Assembly: GCF_025152745.1 (NCBI RefSeq)
Contig: NZ_CP104040.1
Coordinates: 2,294,001 to 2,358,000 of the forward strand
Length of the DNA: 64,000 bases
Origin: Rhizobium sp. WSM4643
GTDB lineage: Bacteria; Pseudomonadota; Alphaproteobacteria; Rhizobiales; Rhizobiaceae
Direction: 5' to 3'
The notes under the pieces are model-generated. The model did not search any database. It saw only the letters and a program-made list of their open reading frames with translations, and was not told where the DNA came from. The position numbers and the translations under genes were made by a program. Of this stretch, positions 42,912-51,671 are shown piece after piece; position 1 is the first letter of the stretch; every line of letters starts with the position of its first letter.

Positions 42912-43738
42912 GCTACGCCGAAACGCTGATCCAACCGCAGCCCGCGCCCCGTGCGGTGATGAAGCCGATGACGCCGGCCCGCATGGCCGGCTATATTCTC
43001 GTGGCCATCTGGGCTGCGCTGGCAGCACTTCTCGTCATTTCCGTCATCAATGGCTGGGATCCGGAAAAATTCATCCGCTACGGGCCGCGTTACCTCCACG
43101 GCCTCGGGGTCACGCTGAGTCTCGTTTTCATTTCCGTCATCTGCGGCGCCATCCTATCGCTGCCGCTTGCCGTGGCGCGCATGTCAAAGAACCGTCTGCT
43201 GAATGCGCTGGCCTACGGCTACATCTATTTCTTCCGCGGCACGCCGCTGCTTGCCCAGCTGTTCCTGGTCTATTACGGCCTCGGCGTATTCCGGCCGCAG
43301 CTTGAGTCCGTCGGCATCTGGTGGTTCTTCCGCGATGCCTGGTATTGTGGCATCTTTGCCATGACCATCAATACCGCGGCCTACCAGGCGGAAATCCTGC
43401 GCGGCGCCATCGAAAGCGTGTCGCATGGCCAGCACGAGGCGGCCGCCGCTCTCGGCATCCACAAGTTCATCGCCTTCCGCAAGATCATTTTGCCGCAGGC
43501 TCTCATCGTCGCACTTCGCCCTTACGGCAACGAGATCATCCTTTTGATCAAGGGCTCGGCGGTCGTCGCCATCATCACCGTGCTCGACTTGATGGGCGAA
43601 ACCCGCTATGCCTTCTCCCGCACTTTCGACTACCAGACTTATCTCTGGGCGGCGATCTTCTACCTCACCATCGTCGAGGCCTTGCGTCATCTCTGGGCCT
43701 GGTTCGAGCGCCGCCTGACCCGGCATCTGAAGCGCTGA
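42908..43738 (+). CDS. Amino-acid ABC transporter permease (HisM-like)
   Basis: 276 residues with five to six spans. Coupling signature AEILRGAIESVSHGQHEAAA and IILPQALIVALRPYGNEIILL. Start ATG at 42908 overlaps the upstream permease stop. No ATPase gene follows, so this transporter must borrow an ATP-binding protein encoded elsewhere. A dispersed intergenic repeat follows the stop. Confidence 0.9.
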   Translation: MSYAETLIQPQPAPRAVMKPMTPARMAGYILVAIWAALAALLVISVINGWDPEKFIRYGPRYLHGLGVTLSLVFISVICGAILSLPLAVARMSKNRLLNALAYGYIYFFRGTPLLAQLFLVYYGLGVFRPQLESVGIWWFFRDAWYCGIFAMTINTAAYQAEILRGAIESVSHGQHEAAAALGIHKFIAFRKIILPQALIVALRPYGNEIILLIKGSAVVAIITVLDLMGETRYAFSRTFDYQTYLWAAIFYLTIVEALRHLWAWFERRLTRHLKR

Positions 43739-43785
43739 TGCGTGACGCCAAAAACTGTGTCGCGGCTTTGGGACAACGGCATTCA
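43739..43785. repeat. Short dispersed intergenic repeat, second copy
   Basis: GACGCCAAAAACTG...GCGGCTTTGGGACAACG, related to 18859-18903. The remainder to 43958 is AT-rich with no gene seen and probably carries the usg promoter. Confidence 0.5.
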
Positions 43786-43958
43786 TCAAACAAGAGCCAA
43801 TTGGCAGCACTCTCGGAGCGCTGCTGCCAAACCATTGATATTAAAAATAAATTGTCATTTTACGAAGTATCTGCAAAGCTTCCGTTAACCACTCGCATGT
43901 TTCCATATCATCTAGCGCTAATAAGCGCGCGAGTGGGAACAAGAAGAAGTGGAATACG

Positions 43959-44225
43959 ATGCACAAGGACATGGAAAAACAACTGAAGGGCTATGGTCTG
44001 ACGACCGCCCAGATCCTCTATCATCTGCCGGACCACCCAGTGATCCTGCAGACCTATGTCTGGCAGGATTACGACCTCGCCCCCGACTTTCCCGAAATGC
44101 GCGGCTTCCTGAAATTCTGGGAAGAGAAGCTGGACGGGCCACTGCATTCGGTGCGCTACATCCACCGCAAGCTGATCTCGCCAACCGAGTGGCGGGCACT
44201 GAAGGGCGAGTTCATCCTGCACTGA
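43959..44225 (+). CDS. usg: Usg-like family protein
   Basis: 88 residues, matching the small Usg-like proteins of Rhizobiales in length and sequence (GYGLTTAQILYHLPDHP, LQTYVWQDYDLAPDFPEMR, FWEEKLDGPLHSVRYIH). Function unknown; soluble, rich in aromatic residues. The ATG at 43959 has only a weak ribosome site; the ATG at 43971 (MEKQLKGYGL) is a possible alternative. Single-gene unit. Confidence 0.82.
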   Translation: MHKDMEKQLKGYGLTTAQILYHLPDHPVILQTYVWQDYDLAPDFPEMRGFLKFWEEKLDGPLHSVRYIHRKLISPTEWRALKGEFILH

Positions 44226-44236
44226 TCGGCTCTGGA

Positions 44237-44272
44237 GCATAATGCCGAAAGTGTGAACGGTTCGGGCGATAT
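44237..44272. repeat. Palindromic intergenic repeat (GCATNATGCCGAAA type), degraded
   Basis: GCATAATGCCGAAAGTGTGAACGGTTCGGGC, a diverged copy of the repeat at 62336-62382, between the convergent usg and DUF2270 genes. Confidence 0.55.
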
Positions 44273-44284
44273 GTTCTGACCGCG

Positions 44285-45010
44285 TCAGACATGCGCCTCG
44301 CCATGGCCGAATTCGCCTTCGTCGCGATCCCGGCGAAGCGCGAAACCGAGAATGCCGAGATAGAAGGCGACGACGATGGCAATGACCGCAAGGCCGGGAA
44401 CCGGCCCGAGTGCGGCATTGTCGATGACGTAGCTCCATGACTGCGCCTGCAACGCCGGCATGCCTTCCGTCTGCAGTTTCGGCGTCGAGATCTTCAGGCA
44501 CCAGGCGAGCAACAGGATGAAATACATCCAGCCGTAATTGCGTTTGAGCCGGCGGTGCATCGCCTCTTGATAGCTGAGCAGGAAGCGCGGCTTGCGCAGG
44601 CTGCTGGCGACCACCACCGCCCATTCGCTGCCGGCATTGGCGTCGGGCGCCAGGATTTGCGCGAAATAGCAGCGCTCGATCTGGCGAATGCGGGCGCGAT
44701 AGATATCGAAGAAGCGGTAGCGCCGCGCCTCGATCATCAGAAGCAGGGTCACCAGCATCATCCCGAACAGCAGCACCCCGTGATGCGAGGTCGGTGTCGA
44801 CAGCGACACCGAGAGGAGTGCGGCGACCACGGTGATCGCCCAGTTGGACGTCCGGTCGATGCGGTCGCGCCAGCTCGTCATCCGCCCGAGTTCACCGCGG
44901 TAATAATGGCTGAGCGTGTTGGTGATCTCGCCTGGTGTACTAGGCAGCAGGAATGCCCGGCCGGCCTCTCCTTCCCTTGCCGATGATGTCCTCTCTGGCT
45001 CCGTTTTCAT
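44285..45010 (-). CDS. DUF2270 membrane protein
   Basis: 241 residues. A soluble N-terminal part (TPGEITNTLSHYYRGELGRM, MTSWRDRIDRTSNWAITVVA) leads into two hydrophobic spans at about 60-105, a central stretch with ARRYRFFDIYRARIRQIERC, and two more spans near the C-terminus. Conserved but of unknown function. The start at 45010 follows AAGGAAGGAAAGGCC; an in-frame ATG at 45043 lacks a ribosome site. The frame stays open to 45934, but that part is antisense to the methyltransferase gene. Confidence 0.8.
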   Translation of the reverse strand: MKTEPERTSSAREGEAGRAFLLPSTPGEITNTLSHYYRGELGRMTSWRDRIDRTSNWAITVVAALLSVSLSTPTSHHGVLLFGMMLVTLLLMIEARRYRFFDIYRARIRQIERCYFAQILAPDANAGSEWAVVVASSLRKPRFLLSYQEAMHRRLKRNYGWMYFILLLAWCLKISTPKLQTEGMPALQAQSWSYVIDNAALGPVPGLAVIAIVVAFYLGILGFALRRDRDEGEFGHGEAHV

Positions 45011-45096
45011 GGCCTTTCCTTCCTTGGTCTTCTTTTCGGCCATTCTGCGCCCGCAATCGCGCCATTGCAAAACATCGAAAGCCGTCTTAGACGCAT

Positions 45097-45132
45097 GCCT
45101 GAAACAAAAGGACGGCCTGAAACAAAAGGACG
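45097..45132. repeat. Perfect 18-bp tandem duplication
   Basis: GCCTGAAACAAAAGGACG occurs twice head to tail just before the methyltransferase start at 45143. If the upstream ATG at 45095 were used it would add PETKGR twice. A recent slippage event. Confidence 0.85.
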
Positions 45133-45142
45133 ACGGACTGCG

Positions 45143-45961
45143 ATGGCAAAGAAGATCGACGAAGAAGCTCTTGGCGAGGCCTATAACCGCGCGCTGGCGC
45201 TTGAAAAGGCCGGCGATGTCGATGCCGCCGTTGCAGCCTATCAGGAAGTCCTGGCAATCGATCCCGACGATCACGGCGGTGCGGCCGTGCGCATTGCCGC
45301 GATGGGCCGCGGCGAAACGCCGGTCAAAGCGCCCGACGCCTATGTCGAGACCTTGTTCGACCAGCATGCCGAGGTTTTCGAGGACGTGCTGGTCGAGCAG
45401 CTCGGCTATCACGTGCCGATGCTGGTGCGCCAGCGCCTGCAGGCGCTGAAGCTTGGACCGTTCAAGCGACTGCTCGATCTCGGCTGCGGCACGGGCCTCA
45501 CCGGCGGCGCGCTGCGCGACCTCTGCGCCGATATGACCGGCATCGACATATCGGAGAAGATGGTCGAGATCGCCCATGAGAAGGATCTCTACGAGACGCT
45601 CTTCGTCGCCGAGGTCGAAGATTTCCTCGACGACAACGACGAGGAAGCCTTCGACATCATCGCCGCCACCGATGTGCTGCCCTATCTCGGCGCGCTCGAA
45701 CCGCTGTTCTTCGGCGCGGCCGAGAACCTGACGCCGGGCGGATTGTTCATCTTCTCCTCGGAAACCTTGCCCGAGGAAATACTCGCCAGCCGCGCCTATA
45801 TGGTCGGCCCGCACCAGCGCTTCGCCCATGCCGACGCCTATGTGACAGAACGCCTGACGGCCACGGGTTTCGAACTCGTCGAAATATCGGATATCAACGT
45901 GCGTATGGAAGACGGCCAGCCGACACCCGGCCATCTGGTGATCGCCCGGTATATTGGCTGA
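45143..45961 (+). CDS. TPR-containing class I methyltransferase
   Basis: 272 residues. One or two TPR-like helices at the start (ALALEKAGDVDAAVAAYQEV, residues 15-40), then a Rossmann methyltransferase with motif I LLDLGCGTGLTGGALRDL near residue 110, MTGIDISEKMVEIAHE and ENLTPGGLFIFSSE. Proteins of this layout are often annotated as O-methyltransferases of unknown substrate. The start at 45143 follows AAGGACGACGGACTGC; an ATG at 45095 is possible. Divergent from DUF2270. Confidence 0.83.
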   Translation: MAKKIDEEALGEAYNRALALEKAGDVDAAVAAYQEVLAIDPDDHGGAAVRIAAMGRGETPVKAPDAYVETLFDQHAEVFEDVLVEQLGYHVPMLVRQRLQALKLGPFKRLLDLGCGTGLTGGALRDLCADMTGIDISEKMVEIAHEKDLYETLFVAEVEDFLDDNDEEAFDIIAATDVLPYLGALEPLFFGAAENLTPGGLFIFSSETLPEEILASRAYMVGPHQRFAHADAYVTERLTATGFELVEISDINVRMEDGQPTPGHLVIARYIG

Positions 45962-46064
45962 CGGAATACTTTCGCGGTTGGCGAAGTATCTGTTGCGCGA
46001 TGGTTCACAAGCTGATAGTTAGTCGATCGGTAAAGTTTTCCGCAATGATAGGAAAGGTCGCCGC

Positions 46065-46751
46065 ATGTCGCTCGTGCTTTATGGGCATCCGCTCGCCTCC
46101 TTCTGCCACAAAGTGCTGATCGCGCTTTATGAAAACGGCACCCCCTTCGAAAATCGCATCGTCGATCTTTCCGACGAAGGCTCGCGCGCCGATCTCTTCC
46201 GCTTCTGGCCGATCGGCAAGATGCCGCTGCTGCGGGACGAGGCGCGCGACAGCACCATTCCCGAGACATCGATTATCATCGAATATCTCGAGCAATATTA
46301 TCCCGGCCCCGTTCGCCTGCTGCCGCCGGAGATCGACCGGGCGCTGCAGGTCCGTCTCTGGGACCGCTTCTTCGATCTCTATGTCCAGACACCTATGCAG
46401 ACGCTGGTCAGTAACCACATGCGCCCAGAGGGCACGGCCAACGAACGCGAGGTTGAGGCCGCCAAGGCAACGCTTGCCACCGCTTACTCAATGATCGAAA
46501 AGCAACTCGCCGATAAGCCGTGGATATCGGGCGACGGCTTCACCATGGCCGATTGCGCTGCAGCCCCAGCGCTCTTCTATGCCGAGACGCTGATGCCCTT
46601 CACTTCGGAGCAGCCGAACCTTCATGCTTATTACGATCGGCTGCTCGCCCGGCCATCCTTTCGACGGGTGCTGGAAGAGGCACGCCCCTACTTCAAATTC
46701 TATCCCTATAAGGAAAGGCTTCCGGCGCGCTTTCGGGATGCAGCGGGATGA
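46065..46751 (+). CDS. Glutathione S-transferase
   Basis: 228 residues. N-terminal thioredoxin-like domain with YGHPLASFCHKVLIALYENG (Ser/Cys near the catalytic position) and glutathione motif IPETSIIIEYLEQYYPG; helical C-terminal domain with GFTMADCAAAPALFYAE. First gene of a three-gene operon with an ArsR regulator and an SRPBCC protein, joined by 4 bp overlaps. Probably conjugates or removes an electrophile controlled by that regulator; substrate unknown. Confidence 0.9.
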   Translation: MSLVLYGHPLASFCHKVLIALYENGTPFENRIVDLSDEGSRADLFRFWPIGKMPLLRDEARDSTIPETSIIIEYLEQYYPGPVRLLPPEIDRALQVRLWDRFFDLYVQTPMQTLVSNHMRPEGTANEREVEAAKATLATAYSMIEKQLADKPWISGDGFTMADCAAAPALFYAETLMPFTSEQPNLHAYYDRLLARPSFRRVLEEARPYFKFYPYKERLPARFRDAAG

Positions 46752-47089
46752 TCGAGAGCCAGACTAATCTCGACCGCATGTTCCACGCGCTCTCCGACCG
46801 CAGCCGCCGCGGTATGATCGACCGGCTCGGTCGCGGCCCCGCCTCCGTCACCGAACTGGCGGCGCCGCTTGCCGTTGCCCTGCCGACGGTGCTGAAACAT
46901 CTGCAGGTGTTGGAGGAAAGCGGTCTTGTCCTTTCCGAAAAGGCCGGTCGCGTGCGCACCTACCGCCTGCAGCAGGACGCGCTTGCCGCCGTGGAGCGCT
47001 GGGTGGAGCAGCGGAAGATCCAATGGACGACCACCTTCGACAGGCTGGACCACTTTCTCGCCAATGAAACGGAGAGCCTTCCCGAATGA
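46748..47089 (+). CDS. ArsR family transcriptional regulator
   Basis: 113 residues, winged helix: MFHALSDRSRRGMIDRLGRG, PASVTELAAPLAVALPTVLKH, LVLSEKAGRVRTYRLQQ. No metal-binding cysteines are visible, so it is likely of the non-metal group often paired with SRPBCC proteins. Overlaps both neighbours by 4 bp. Similar in layout to the ArsR-SRPBCC pair at 48947-49677. Confidence 0.92.
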   Translation: MIESQTNLDRMFHALSDRSRRGMIDRLGRGPASVTELAAPLAVALPTVLKHLQVLEESGLVLSEKAGRVRTYRLQQDALAAVERWVEQRKIQWTTTFDRLDHFLANETESLPE

Positions 47090-47562
47090 CGACACGATCC
47101 GCCGAACACGCAACTCTGGTCATCGAACGTCTCCTCAAGGCGCCGATTTCCCGCGCTTTCCGCGCCTGGTCAACACCGGAATCCAAACGGCAATGGTTCG
47201 CCTGCCATGGCGAATGGGTGCCGCTGGACTACGAGCTCGATTTCCGCCCCGGTGGCACGGAACGGAACTACGTCGCCGATACTGACGGCCTTCTTCACGC
47301 CTATGATGCCCATTACATCGATATCGTGCCTGATGCCCGCATCATCTATGCCTATGAGATGAAGCTTGGGGAAAGCCGCATCTCCGCATCGCTCACAACC
47401 GTCGCCTTTGAAGCCGAACCCGGCGGCACGAAAATGGTCTTCACCGAACAGGTGGTCTTCCTCGACGGCTACGCTGACAACGGCGCTCGCCTCCAGGGCA
47501 CCGAAATCGGCCTCGACAATCTGCAACTCTTCCTCGAGCGCGAGGAAAGCCCGATCCACTGA
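47086..47562 (+). CDS. SRPBCC (AHSA1/START-like) domain protein
   Basis: 158 residues forming one helix-grip fold with a hydrophobic pocket: IERLLKAPISRAFRAWSTPE, WFACHGEWVPLDYELDFRPG and TKMVFTEQVVFLDGYADNGA. Members bind hydrophobic ligands; function here is probably tied to the upstream GST and ArsR genes. Last gene of that operon. Confidence 0.88.
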   Translation: MTTRSAEHATLVIERLLKAPISRAFRAWSTPESKRQWFACHGEWVPLDYELDFRPGGTERNYVADTDGLLHAYDAHYIDIVPDARIIYAYEMKLGESRISASLTTVAFEAEPGGTKMVFTEQVVFLDGYADNGARLQGTEIGLDNLQLFLEREESPIH

Positions 47563-47616
47563 CACATGTCGCCAAATCAAGTTCGGTGCGACGCGTTTCA
47601 GGCGATATTGCCAAAC

Positions 47617-48084
47617 TCAAGCGCTGCTAGGTTTTTTTCGGGCGCCGGCGCGGCCAGCGGCAGCCCGCGTTGATGTGTTGAGTGCGGCGGCGGCGCGAAC
47701 GAGCGCCTTCAATGCCTGCTCGTTGATCTCATCGCCCTCATGGAAATCGATGGCGCGCCTGGTATTGCCGTCAAGGCTGGAGTTGAAGAGGCCTGAAGGG
47801 TCCTCCAGCGATGCACCCTTGGCGAAGGTCAGCTTCACCACGCTTTTGTAGGTCTCGCCGGTGCAGATGATGCCGGCATGCTCCCACACCGGAACGCCTC
47901 TCCACTTCCATTCCTCGATCACATCGGGCTCGGCCTGCCGGATCAGAGTTCGGACCCGGGCGAGCGTCTCGCCTCGCCAATCACTCAACTCCTCGATTCT
48001 CGCGTCGATCAAACGAGAAGGAGAGTCTCCGTCTTTCTCTTCGCTGGTGCCGCTCTTCTTCATGGTTGCCATGGCTTTCTTCAT
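47617..48084 (-). CDS. DUF1801 (YdhG-like) domain protein
   Basis: 155 residues. DUF1801 features: LIRQAEPDVIEEWKWRGVPV, WEHAGIICTGETYKSVVKLT and FAKGASLEDPSGLFNSSLDG, with a basic Ala-rich tail. Biochemical role unknown. The ATG at 48084 has GGAGGA upstream; an upstream in-frame ATG at 48138 lacks one. Second DUF1801 gene in a row, last of the ArsR-led gene series. Confidence 0.82.
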   Translation of the reverse strand: MKKAMATMKKSGTSEEKDGDSPSRLIDARIEELSDWRGETLARVRTLIRQAEPDVIEEWKWRGVPVWEHAGIICTGETYKSVVKLTFAKGASLEDPSGLFNSSLDGNTRRAIDFHEGDEINEQALKALVRAAAALNTSTRAAAGRAGARKKPSSA

Positions 48085-48185
48085 CAATATCGCTCCTCCA
48101 TCCCTTAAGTGCTGATGACCTATAGCGCCGTGCGTCATTTTGGACGCACAAAGGACGCTCTAACGCTTTAAATCGACGCATCCGC

Positions 48186-48656
48186 TTACATTCGTTCACC
48201 GGGCAATTGGCTGGCTTGCTCCACCCAGGCGGCGAGCTGAGCCTCGTCGAGTTGGTCTTCCTCATGGATGTGGAAGTAACGCACTTCCTTTTGCTTCGAC
48301 TCGCCGGGCGGGATGGGACTGAGCGACGTGCCACGAAAGAAAGCGAGTTTGATGTATTTCGCGAAGCAATGGACACCGAGGAACCAGCCCTGCCCTTCCA
48401 TGCCATAGAGCGGCGAGTTCCATTTCACGGCCTTATACACCCCCGGCACCGTGCGCGTGATGAGCGCATCGAGGCGATGCCCGATGTCGCTTTTCCAGCC
48501 CGGCATGGCGGCGATGTAGGCTTGCACGGGAGCGTCGCCGTAGCCCTTGGCGATCTGAGGGTTGCCGCCCGAGAGAAGGGTCGGCCCAGCGGTATCCGGC
48601 GTGGCAGCTGTCTTCTTCGTAACCTTCGCTGCGGTCTTGGATGTCTTCCCGGACAT
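48186..48656 (-). CDS. DUF1801 domain protein
   Basis: 156 residues with a Lys/Thr-rich N-terminus (GKTSKTAAKVTKKTAATPD) and a DUF1801 core: PVQAYIAAMPGWKSDIGHRL, VPGVYKAVKWNSPLYGMEG, YIKLAFFRGTSLSPIPPGES. Function unknown. Start at 48656 chosen because upstream codons overlap the neighbouring membrane protein gene. Commonly linked to ArsR/SRPBCC genes, as here. Confidence 0.83.
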   Translation of the reverse strand: MSGKTSKTAAKVTKKTAATPDTAGPTLLSGGNPQIAKGYGDAPVQAYIAAMPGWKSDIGHRLDALITRTVPGVYKAVKWNSPLYGMEGQGWFLGVHCFAKYIKLAFFRGTSLSPIPPGESKQKEVRYFHIHEEDQLDEAQLAAWVEQASQLPGERM

Positions 48657-48667
48657 TGCCTTCACCC

Positions 48668-48889
48668 TTACCCTCCGCTGCGTCCCGCGCTGCGCCACTT
48701 GGTGGCATATGGCAGCGCGAACAAGTAGAGACCAGTGAGCAGGAGCAAGGTCAGCGGCAGCAGCGCCATGATCCCCACCCAGACGGATGATTTCTCCTGC
48801 ACCATCGCGATGATATTAATTATGACGGCTAGCGTAAAGGCAATGGACAGCCAACGGTGGATCTGCCGAAGCCGGTTATTCCAATTCAA
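48668..48889 (-). CDS. Small two-span membrane protein
   Basis: 73 residues with two hydrophobic spans (SIAFTLAVIINIIAMV and IMALLPLTLLLLTGLYLFAL) joined by a short loop, and a basic C-terminus. GGAGGCTCC overlaps the ribosome site region before the ATG at 48889. It sits in the ArsR-SRPBCC-DUF1801 series and is probably co-transcribed. Conserved type, function unknown. Confidence 0.75.
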   Translation of the reverse strand: MNWNNRLRQIHRWLSIAFTLAVIINIIAMVQEKSSVWVGIMALLPLTLLLLTGLYLFALPYATKWRSAGRSGG

Positions 48890-48946
48890 CGGAGCCTCCT
48901 GCGAAAACGAGACGAAGCGGATGGCGTGATCCGTTTGGGCGCGGCC

Positions 48947-49357
48947 TCACTCTATCCGCGCCAGGACCTGCTCGAGATTTGCAAAGAACCGCTCCCACCC
49001 GCTCCTGGCACCCCCGTAGGCCTGCCGCTGATCCGGTCGGAAGCCCGACTGCTCCATACGCAGCTGCGTGCCCGCGCTTGTGGGCGTGAGAGTCCAGGTG
49101 ACGACGCTCGCGAGATCATAGGCAGCCCAGGTGTAAGACAGGGTTTTGTTCGGCTCGACTTCCAGGACCTGGCAATCGACGGAGCCCCAATCCGCGCTCA
49201 GCTTGAAACGGTGTTCCACGACCGGCACGAAGTCGTTCTTCATCAGCCAGTCCGCGATCAGATGTGGCTGGGTGAGCGCGCGCCAGATCTTTTCCGGCGG
49301 AAAGGGGATTTCTCGTTCGACGACGACGGAACGAGTCTCGGTGGATATTTCGGTCAT
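48947..49357 (-). CDS. SRPBCC (AHSA1-like) domain protein
   Basis: 136 residues, helix-grip fold: VEREIPFPPEKIWRALTQPH, LIADWLMKNDFVPVVEHRFK, LSYTWAAYDLASVVTWTLTP and a C-terminal helix WERFFANLEQVLARIE. Overlaps the ArsR gene by 4 bp; the pair is a common module in which the SRPBCC protein binds an unknown ligand. Confidence 0.88.
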   Translation of the reverse strand: MTEISTETRSVVVEREIPFPPEKIWRALTQPHLIADWLMKNDFVPVVEHRFKLSADWGSVDCQVLEVEPNKTLSYTWAAYDLASVVTWTLTPTSAGTQLRMEQSGFRPDQRQAYGGARSGWERFFANLEQVLARIE

Positions 49358-49677
49358 TGGTCCATCCTTTTCAGTAGATCTTCCAGCTGGTCAAATCGAT
49401 TTTGCCAAAAGCCGGCCATCTCACTTGTCCAGTCGACCAGCGGCGCCAGCGCACCGAGCTGCGCGCTGTAATGCGTCTGGCGACCTTCGTGACGATCACG
49501 CACCAATCCGGCCTGTTTCAGGATTCCGAGATGTTTTGAGACGACCGGTTGCGAGACCCCGGCCCGAGCCGTCAGAGCCCCGACCGTCTTTTCTCCTTCG
49601 CGGCACAGCCGTTCGAAAAGACCCCTCCGGGTCGGATCGGCGAGCGTTCTGAACAGCACGTCTTGGGTGTCCGACAT
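49354..49677 (-). CDS. ArsR family transcriptional regulator
   Basis: 107 residues: LFRTLADPTRRGLFERLCRE, KTVGALTARAGVSQPVVSKH, LGILKQAGLVRDRHEGRQTH and HYSAQLGALAPLVDWTSEM. No metal-site cysteine pair. First gene of the series running to 47617. The short spacer 49678-49911 beyond it has AT-rich DNA with direct ATAGCCAT-like motifs but no gene recognised. Confidence 0.92.
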   Translation of the reverse strand: MSDTQDVLFRTLADPTRRGLFERLCREGEKTVGALTARAGVSQPVVSKHLGILKQAGLVRDRHEGRQTHYSAQLGALAPLVDWTSEMAGFWQNRFDQLEDLLKRMDQ

Positions 49678-49911
49678 CTACGATCAATACCCCGTTGGCT
49701 ATGGATTGACGTATAGCCATGGAGGTATGAGTGTGTCAAGCCGGACGCAAAACAACTTGAGCAAAATAGTATTGTTGAATCTGGTGCGCGTAGCAGAGGT
49801 GGTGAATTTCACATACCCAAGCGGCTATACATTTTCGCCATTGGGCATGCATGCTCGTACCGACACGCCTCGCCTATGCCGAGGCATGTAGCGTCGCCAA
49901 TAGCCTTGGGA

Positions 49912-50738
<827 letters not shown>

Positions 50739-50748
50739 GGCGTCTCTC

Positions 50749-51585
50749 CTATTTCTGATAGACCGGGTTCCAGGCGAGCAGCCGCCTCTCCAGAACCCGG
50801 GCGATGACATCGGCAAGCTTGCCGAGCACGGCATAGATGACGAGGGCGAGCACGACGACGTCAGTCATCATGAATTCGCGGGCATTGTTGGCCATGTGGC
50901 CGATGCCTGAGGATGCTGCGATCGATTCCGATACGATCAGCGTCAGCCACATAATGCCGAGCGCATATCTCAGGCCGACGAAGATCGACGGCAGCGCGCC
51001 TGGAAAGATCACCTTGCGGAAGAGCGTCCAGTTGCCCATGCCATAGACCTTGCCCATCTCGATCAGATCGCGACCGACATTGCGCACGCCGTGATAGGTG
51101 TTGAGGTAAACGGGGAAGAGCACGCCGAGCGAGGTGAGAAACAGCTTCGATTCCTCGCCGATCCCGAACCACAGGATGACGAGCGGGATCATTGCCAGGT
51201 GCGGAATGGTGCGCAGCATCTGCAGCGTCGTATCGGTCAGTTGCTCGGAAATGCGCGACACGCCATTGGCGATACCGAGCAGGAAGCCGATCGAACCGCC
51301 GACGAGAAGGCCGGCAAAGGCGCGGCCGGCGCTCACCAGCACGTCATTCGGCAACTGGCCGGAAACCGTCGTCGACCAGAAGGCGAGGCCGACATCCGCC
51401 GGAGACGGCATGATGCGCGACGAGATCCAGCCGGCCGAGGAGGCAAGCTGCCAGAACGCCACGATCGCCACCGGCACCACATAGGGCGTCAACTTCTCCA
51501 GGCCGGGCAGTGGCAGGCGGAACCCCGCCTTCCCGGCCTTTTCGGAGGTGACCGACCGTACGAACGGAGTATCGAAAGTCGACAT
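50749..51585 (-). CDS. ssuC: Aliphatic sulfonate ABC transporter permease
   Basis: 278 residues, six spans. The SsuC/TauC coupling segment reads GMGNWTLFRKVIFPGALPSI, followed by FVGLRYALGIMWLTLIVSESIA. The N-terminus has about 35 soluble residues. Overlaps no gene but lies 10 bp upstream of ssuB and 86 bp downstream of ssuD. Intact, although its ATPase and binding protein partners are broken in this sequence. Confidence 0.88.
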   Translation of the reverse strand: MSTFDTPFVRSVTSEKAGKAGFRLPLPGLEKLTPYVVPVAIVAFWQLASSAGWISSRIMPSPADVGLAFWSTTVSGQLPNDVLVSAGRAFAGLLVGGSIGFLLGIANGVSRISEQLTDTTLQMLRTIPHLAMIPLVILWFGIGEESKLFLTSLGVLFPVYLNTYHGVRNVGRDLIEMGKVYGMGNWTLFRKVIFPGALPSIFVGLRYALGIMWLTLIVSESIAASSGIGHMANNAREFMMTDVVVLALVIYAVLGKLADVIARVLERRLLAWNPVYQK

Positions 51586-51671
51586 GCATTGTCCTCGCGC
51601 TTATCGGGACAAGGATGCCGCAAGCCCTAAGCGGCTTGCGACGGCGTCACGCTCTGCGTCTTCGTTCGAGA

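Noticed and set aside
45043..45934. Upstream extension of the DUF2270 frame
   Set aside because: Antisense to the TPR-methyltransferase; the real start at 45010 has a strong ribosome site.
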